Source: Nonomuraea muscovyensis (GTDB taxonomy: Bacteria; Actinomycetota; Actinomycetes; Streptosporangiales; Streptosporangiaceae). From it: a DNA stretch of 64,000 nucleotides. The notes beneath the pieces were generated by a model. It was not told where the DNA came from. It saw only the letters and a program-made list of their open reading frames with translations, and did no database searches. The DNA is taken from contig NZ_JACHJB010000003.1 of the NCBI RefSeq assembly GCF_014207745.1, positions 806,001-870,000 of the forward strand. Direction: 5' to 3'. The first letter of the stretch is position 1; each line of letters begins with the position of its first letter. Made by a program: the position numbers and the translations under genes. This document shows positions 61,031-64,000 of the stretch, piece by piece.

Positions 61031-62659
61031 TCAGACACAGACATTCTTCTGCTGGCTGGCGGTGATCGTGTTGTTGTTGACGCTGTCGGGCAGTTTCTCC
61101 ACCTTCACCGACTTGAAGTCGGCGCCGACGACGAGCTGGATGACCGGCGCCTTCTTGGCCGTGGCGGCGGTGGACGGCAGCGGCACCGGCGAGGTGTAGA
61201 CGTCGGTGGTGTTGGGCCGCACCTTGCCGGCGGTGGGCGCGGGCTTGGGCAGCACCATCCCGGCCAGCGCTTCGGCGTAGTCGCCGCCGGTGGCGGCCGC
61301 CTTGGCGTAGCGGATCTGCGTGGCCGGCAGCGACGTGCCGTCGGGGGTCGCGTAGTTGCCCAGGCCGACGACCCGGAAGCCCTGCTTGCTGAGCAGGTCG
61401 GCGACCTCGCGGGCCTTGCCCTGGGTGGTGGTGCCGTTGAGCACCTGCACCTGCACCTGCTCCGGCTTGATGGTGACCTTCGGCTTGGTGCTGGCGCTGG
61501 CGGACGGCGTGGGCTGGGCGATCTCGATGTCGGACTTGATCGCCGCCCACAGATCCTTGGCCTCTTCCTTCCAGACCACGCGGTTCTCGTCCTCGGGGTC
61601 GGGCATCCACGGCACCGTGATGAACTTGACCCCGCCCGCCGTCATCTGCTGGGCGCTCTGCGCGATCTCGATCAGCTTCTCGGGGTTGTTGGCCAGCTCG
61701 GGGTCCATGGTGACCGACTGGGCGGCGGCCTTGATGAAGCCGGTGAGCTGCGGCACGTCGGTGAGCAGGTCGCTGCTGGTGGCCTTCGCCACCACCTTGC
61801 TGAGGAAGATCTGCTGGCGCTTGATGCGCTGGATGTCGCTGCCGTCGCCGTACTTGCGCAGCCGCACGTAGCCGAGGGCCTGCTCGCCGTTCAGGCGGCT
61901 CTTGCCCGGGGGCAGGGTGAGCTTGGAGGCCCTGTCGTTGACGCCGGACTTGAGACAGATCTCGATGCCGCCGAGCGCGTCGACGATGTTCTTGAAGCCG
62001 CTGAAGTCGACCTCCACGAAGTGGTCGACGCGGATGCCCGTGAGCTGCTCGATCGTGGACATCGTGCAGGCGATGCCGCCCGAGTTGTAGGCCGAGTTGA
62101 TCATGTCACGGCGGGGCGGCATGACCTGTTTGGTCGTCTCGTTCTTGCACTGGGGGATCTGCACCATCGAGTCGCGCGGGAAGCTGACGAGCTGCGCCTT
62201 GTCCCGGTTGGGGGAGATGTGCATGAGGATCATCGTGTCGGTGCGCTTGCCGCCGGCGTCGGCCATCCTGGCCTGGGCCTGGCCGTATCTCGCGTTCCCC
62301 TTGCCGGCCCGGGTGTCGGAGCCGACCAGCAGCACGTTGAGCGCGCCGGTGGACGGAGGGCGCGGGTTGATGATGTCCTTGTTGACGTCCTTCTTGTTGA
62401 TGTTGCTGAAGGCGTCGCGGTAGACGGTGTAGCCCGTCAGCGCGCCCGCGACCATCACCGTGGTCGTGGCGATGCTGACCCAGGCCAGGATGCGCATCCT
62501 GTTGCCGCCGCCACCGCCGCGGCCGCGATGGCCGCGTGGGGGAAGGTCCTCGGGCGGGGGCGGCGGGGCCGCGGCCGCGGCTCTGCGGGCCATCCGGGAT
62601 CCGGGCTGGGTCGGGGCGGACCTGCGGTCCTGGGCGGACACGCTTCTCACGTCGGTCAT
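61031..62659 (-). CDS. LCP family cell wall polymer ligase with LytR_C domain, second copy
   Basis: 542 residues. Cytoplasmic tail with PPPPPEDLPPRG, one membrane helix (ILAWVSIATTTVMVAGALTG), then the LCP domain with NVLLVGSDTRAG, RTDTMILMHI, VSFPRDSMVQIP and INSAYNSGGIAC. A LytR_C domain follows (QVQVLNGTTTQGKAREVADL). Cys pairs in the LCP core (QCKNET, IACTMST) are typical of actinobacterial members. The start ATG after GAGGGGGCGC has a good ribosome site. It probably attaches a glycopolymer to peptidoglycan like the copy at 46355. Confidence 0.94.
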   Translation of the reverse strand: MTDVRSVSAQDRRSAPTQPGSRMARRAAAAAPPPPPEDLPPRGHRGRGGGGGNRMRILAWVSIATTTVMVAGALTGYTVYRDAFSNINKKDVNKDIINPRPPSTGALNVLLVGSDTRAGKGNARYGQAQARMADAGGKRTDTMILMHISPNRDKAQLVSFPRDSMVQIPQCKNETTKQVMPPRRDMINSAYNSGGIACTMSTIEQLTGIRVDHFVEVDFSGFKNIVDALGGIEICLKSGVNDRASKLTLPPGKSRLNGEQALGYVRLRKYGDGSDIQRIKRQQIFLSKVVAKATSSDLLTDVPQLTGFIKAAAQSVTMDPELANNPEKLIEIAQSAQQMTAGGVKFITVPWMPDPEDENRVVWKEEAKDLWAAIKSDIEIAQPTPSASASTKPKVTIKPEQVQVQVLNGTTTQGKAREVADLLSKQGFRVVGLGNYATPDGTSLPATQIRYAKAAATGGDYAEALAGMVLPKPAPTAGKVRPNTTDVYTSPVPLPSTAATAKKAPVIQLVVGADFKSVKVEKLPDSVNNNTITASQQKNVCV

Positions 62660-62744
62660 GCGCCCCCTCGCCTGGTCCGGTGCACCTCGCGCGTCGGCTC
62701 GGTCGTTCTGCGCCACGAGACTAGGTCACGTACGGCGTGCCCGG

Positions 62745-62773
62745 GGCCATGACTGAGGGAATCGGTCATGACC
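62745..62773. promoter_or_regulatory. Inverted repeat upstream of the second LCP gene
   Basis: GGCCATGAC and GTCATGACC are inverted copies (8 of 9 positions) with an 11-bp spacer, 86 bp upstream of the LCP start and just beyond the GT39-like gene's stop. It is a candidate regulator site; no matching regulator gene is adjacent. Confidence 0.4.
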
Positions 62774-62803
62774 CTGCGCTGGTGAATCAGGCCCAAAGCA
62801 TAC

Positions 62804-64000
62804 TCAGACCTGGACATTACGTGGAATATCATTGCCAAATTGATCACGTTCACCCAGGTCAGCGCGGCCGGCGAGAACGGCGGCCAGGCAGGCCAGGGGC
62901 ACGGCCGGAAGCACGTACCGGTAGTCGAACTCCGCCACGGCGGCCGGCACGACGAGCAGGGTGACGGCCACCGACCAGGGCGGCAGCCAGGCGGGCCCGG
63001 CACCGCCGATCGGGCGGTCCGGTGTCCCGGTGCGGCGCGACCGGGCCCACACCCCGGGGCGGGTTCCGGGGCGGCGCAGCCGGACCACGGCCAGCGCGGG
63101 CGGCACCAGCAGGACCACCAGCAGCACGGTGCCCGGCAGCCGGACGACGTCCTGGTAGGCCCGCAGCCACCCGGCGAACGGCTCGGCCACCTCGGTGCCG
63201 ATCTCGCCCCCCTCGTACCGCCTGCCCATGTCCACGCCGAGCTGCGCCTCCCACCGGCCCGGCGGGGGCGGCGACGCCGCGGGGAACTCGTAGTAGCCGT
63301 AGATCTCCGCGTCCGGGTAGACCGGGCGGCCCCACGCGAACGTGCGGCCCAGCTCCGCCAGCACCGAGGCCGCGTAGTCGAGCGGCTGCTCCTGGATCGC
63401 CAGCGTCGCGAAACGGCCGGCCAGGCCGTCGTTCTCGGCGGTGAAGGTGATGCCGGGCAGCATCACCAGAGGAGAGTCCTTGGCCCAGAGGTACTCCTGC
63501 GACGGCGGCCGCCGCTCCGGCGGGCGCGGGTCGCACAGCACTCTCAGATCGGCCGGCGGGTTCATCTCGGCGCAGTCGGCGAACGACATCGTGCGGGCGT
63601 AGAGGAACGCGCCGTTCGCTCCGACGATGCCGAGCCGCTGGTAGGTGGCGGAGAACCAGGCCCCGTACGCGACGACCGGCACGAGCGCGGCGAGCGCCAG
63701 CACGCCGGCCGGCCGGACCCGCCCGCGCAGCACGAACCACACGCCGAGCACCGCCACCAGCGGCAGGCCGACGGTCCTGGTCAGCGTGGCCGCGCCCAGC
63801 AGCAGCCCGGCGGCCACGACCCGCCGGTCGCCCCGCAGGACCAGCACCACCGCGCTCACCACCAGGAACATGAACAGCGTGTCGGAGACCAGCAGGTGCT
63901 CCAGCTCGATCTGGTAGGCGTCGAGCAGCACCGGCACCGTGGCGAGCGTGGCCGCCCGCCGCGGCACCCCCCAGGGGGCCCGGCGCGCCGCGAGGTACAC
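62804..64000 (-). CDS. GT39-like membrane glycosyltransferase, C-terminal part (5' end outside window)
   Basis: 398 visible residues of a multi-helix membrane protein, continuing beyond the right edge. Hydrophobic helices alternate with short loops (HLLVSDTLFMFLVVSAVVLVL, TLTRTVGLPLVAVLGVWFVL, LPGTVLLVVLLVPPALAVV). It resembles polyprenyl-phosphate-dependent mannosyl- and arabinosyltransferases: the segment LLGAATLTRTVGLPL is typical, and the Asp-rich catalytic loop would be in the missing N-terminal part. A large extracytoplasmic loop at about 135-290 contains Cys and Trp residues. The donor is probably a polyprenyl-phosphate sugar; the acceptor is unknown. Confidence 0.72.
   Translation of the reverse strand: MYLAARRAPWGVPRRAATLATVPVLLDAYQIELEHLLVSDTLFMFLVVSAVVLVLRGDRRVVAAGLLLGAATLTRTVGLPLVAVLGVWFVLRGRVRPAGVLALAALVPVVAYGAWFSATYQRLGIVGANGAFLYARTMSFADCAEMNPPADLRVLCDPRPPERRPPSQEYLWAKDSPLVMLPGITFTAENDGLAGRFATLAIQEQPLDYAASVLAELGRTFAWGRPVYPDAEIYGYYEFPAASPPPPGRWEAQLGVDMGRRYEGGEIGTEVAEPFAGWLRAYQDVVRLPGTVLLVVLLVPPALAVVRLRRPGTRPGVWARSRRTGTPDRPIGGAGPAWLPPWSVAVTLLVVPAAVAEFDYRYVLPAVPLACLAAVLAGRADLGERDQFGNDIPRNVQV

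Overview
The window is one contiguous piece of a very high-GC actinobacterial chromosome. The gene content suggests a filamentous actinomycete of the Streptosporangiales, perhaps Nonomuraea-like; this is inferred from gene families and style, not from a marker gene. Supporting signs are a Tad pilus locus of the actinomycete type, an acyl-CoA carboxylase beta/epsilon pair, a mycothiol-type formaldehyde dehydrogenase, a DtxR/IdeR-type iron box, two LytR-CpsA-Psr (LCP) proteins with LytR_C tails, heavy use of GTG starts and ATGA/GTGA stop-start overlaps. No rRNA, tRNA, CRISPR array or intact mobile element was seen.

Layout. 1-10385: a Tad/Flp secretion operon (CpaF ATPase cut by the window edge, TadB, TadC, a Flp-like pilin, three TadE/G-like pseudopilins, a 1325-residue LysM-BTAD membrane protein, a lipoprotein and a secreted protein). 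10861-20263: accessory and regulatory genes (beta-propeller protein between two tandem-repeat arrays, MarR/MFS pair, Ada-AlkA plus Ogt alkylation repair, a second MFS exporter with a divergent ArsR-like regulator, NYN-domain protein). 20370-41868: core metabolism (acyl-CoA carboxylase, ABC exporter, PEP carboxylase, a degenerate epoxide-hydrolase-fold protein, FdhD, BirA, PH-domain protein, mycothiol formaldehyde detoxification, iron-regulated bfd-bfr, a two-component system, GtrA, purK-purE, UDP-glucose dehydrogenase, acyl-CoA dehydrogenase). 41869-46319: a small gene graveyard (integrase and DUF2075 remnants), then DUF1266, DUF4097, F420/LLM oxidoreductase and STAS genes. 46355-64000: a cell-envelope region bracketed by two LCP proteins.

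The envelope region holds an IspD-like cytidylyltransferase fused to a degenerate SDR, a DIPP-synthase-like fusion of a degenerate nucleotidyltransferase with a CDP-alcohol phosphotransferase, a DUF5941 protein, an intact sugar-nucleotidyltransferase-type enzyme, a glycerol-1-phosphate dehydrogenase, a second CDP-alcohol phosphotransferase lacking the fourth motif Asp, two GT2 and one GT4 glycosyltransferases, an acyltransferase and a GT39-like membrane glycosyltransferase. Together they look like a pathway that activates a polyol phosphate with CTP, moves it to a lipid or glycan acceptor and attaches the product to the wall. The product is not known from the sequence.

Two features recur across the window. 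First, otherwise conserved genes carry tandem-repeat or low-complexity expansions in linkers, and several have duplicated 5' ends. Second, several genes have a TANNNT hexamer 6-8 nt before the start codon and no Shine-Dalgarno, as expected for leaderless mRNAs.
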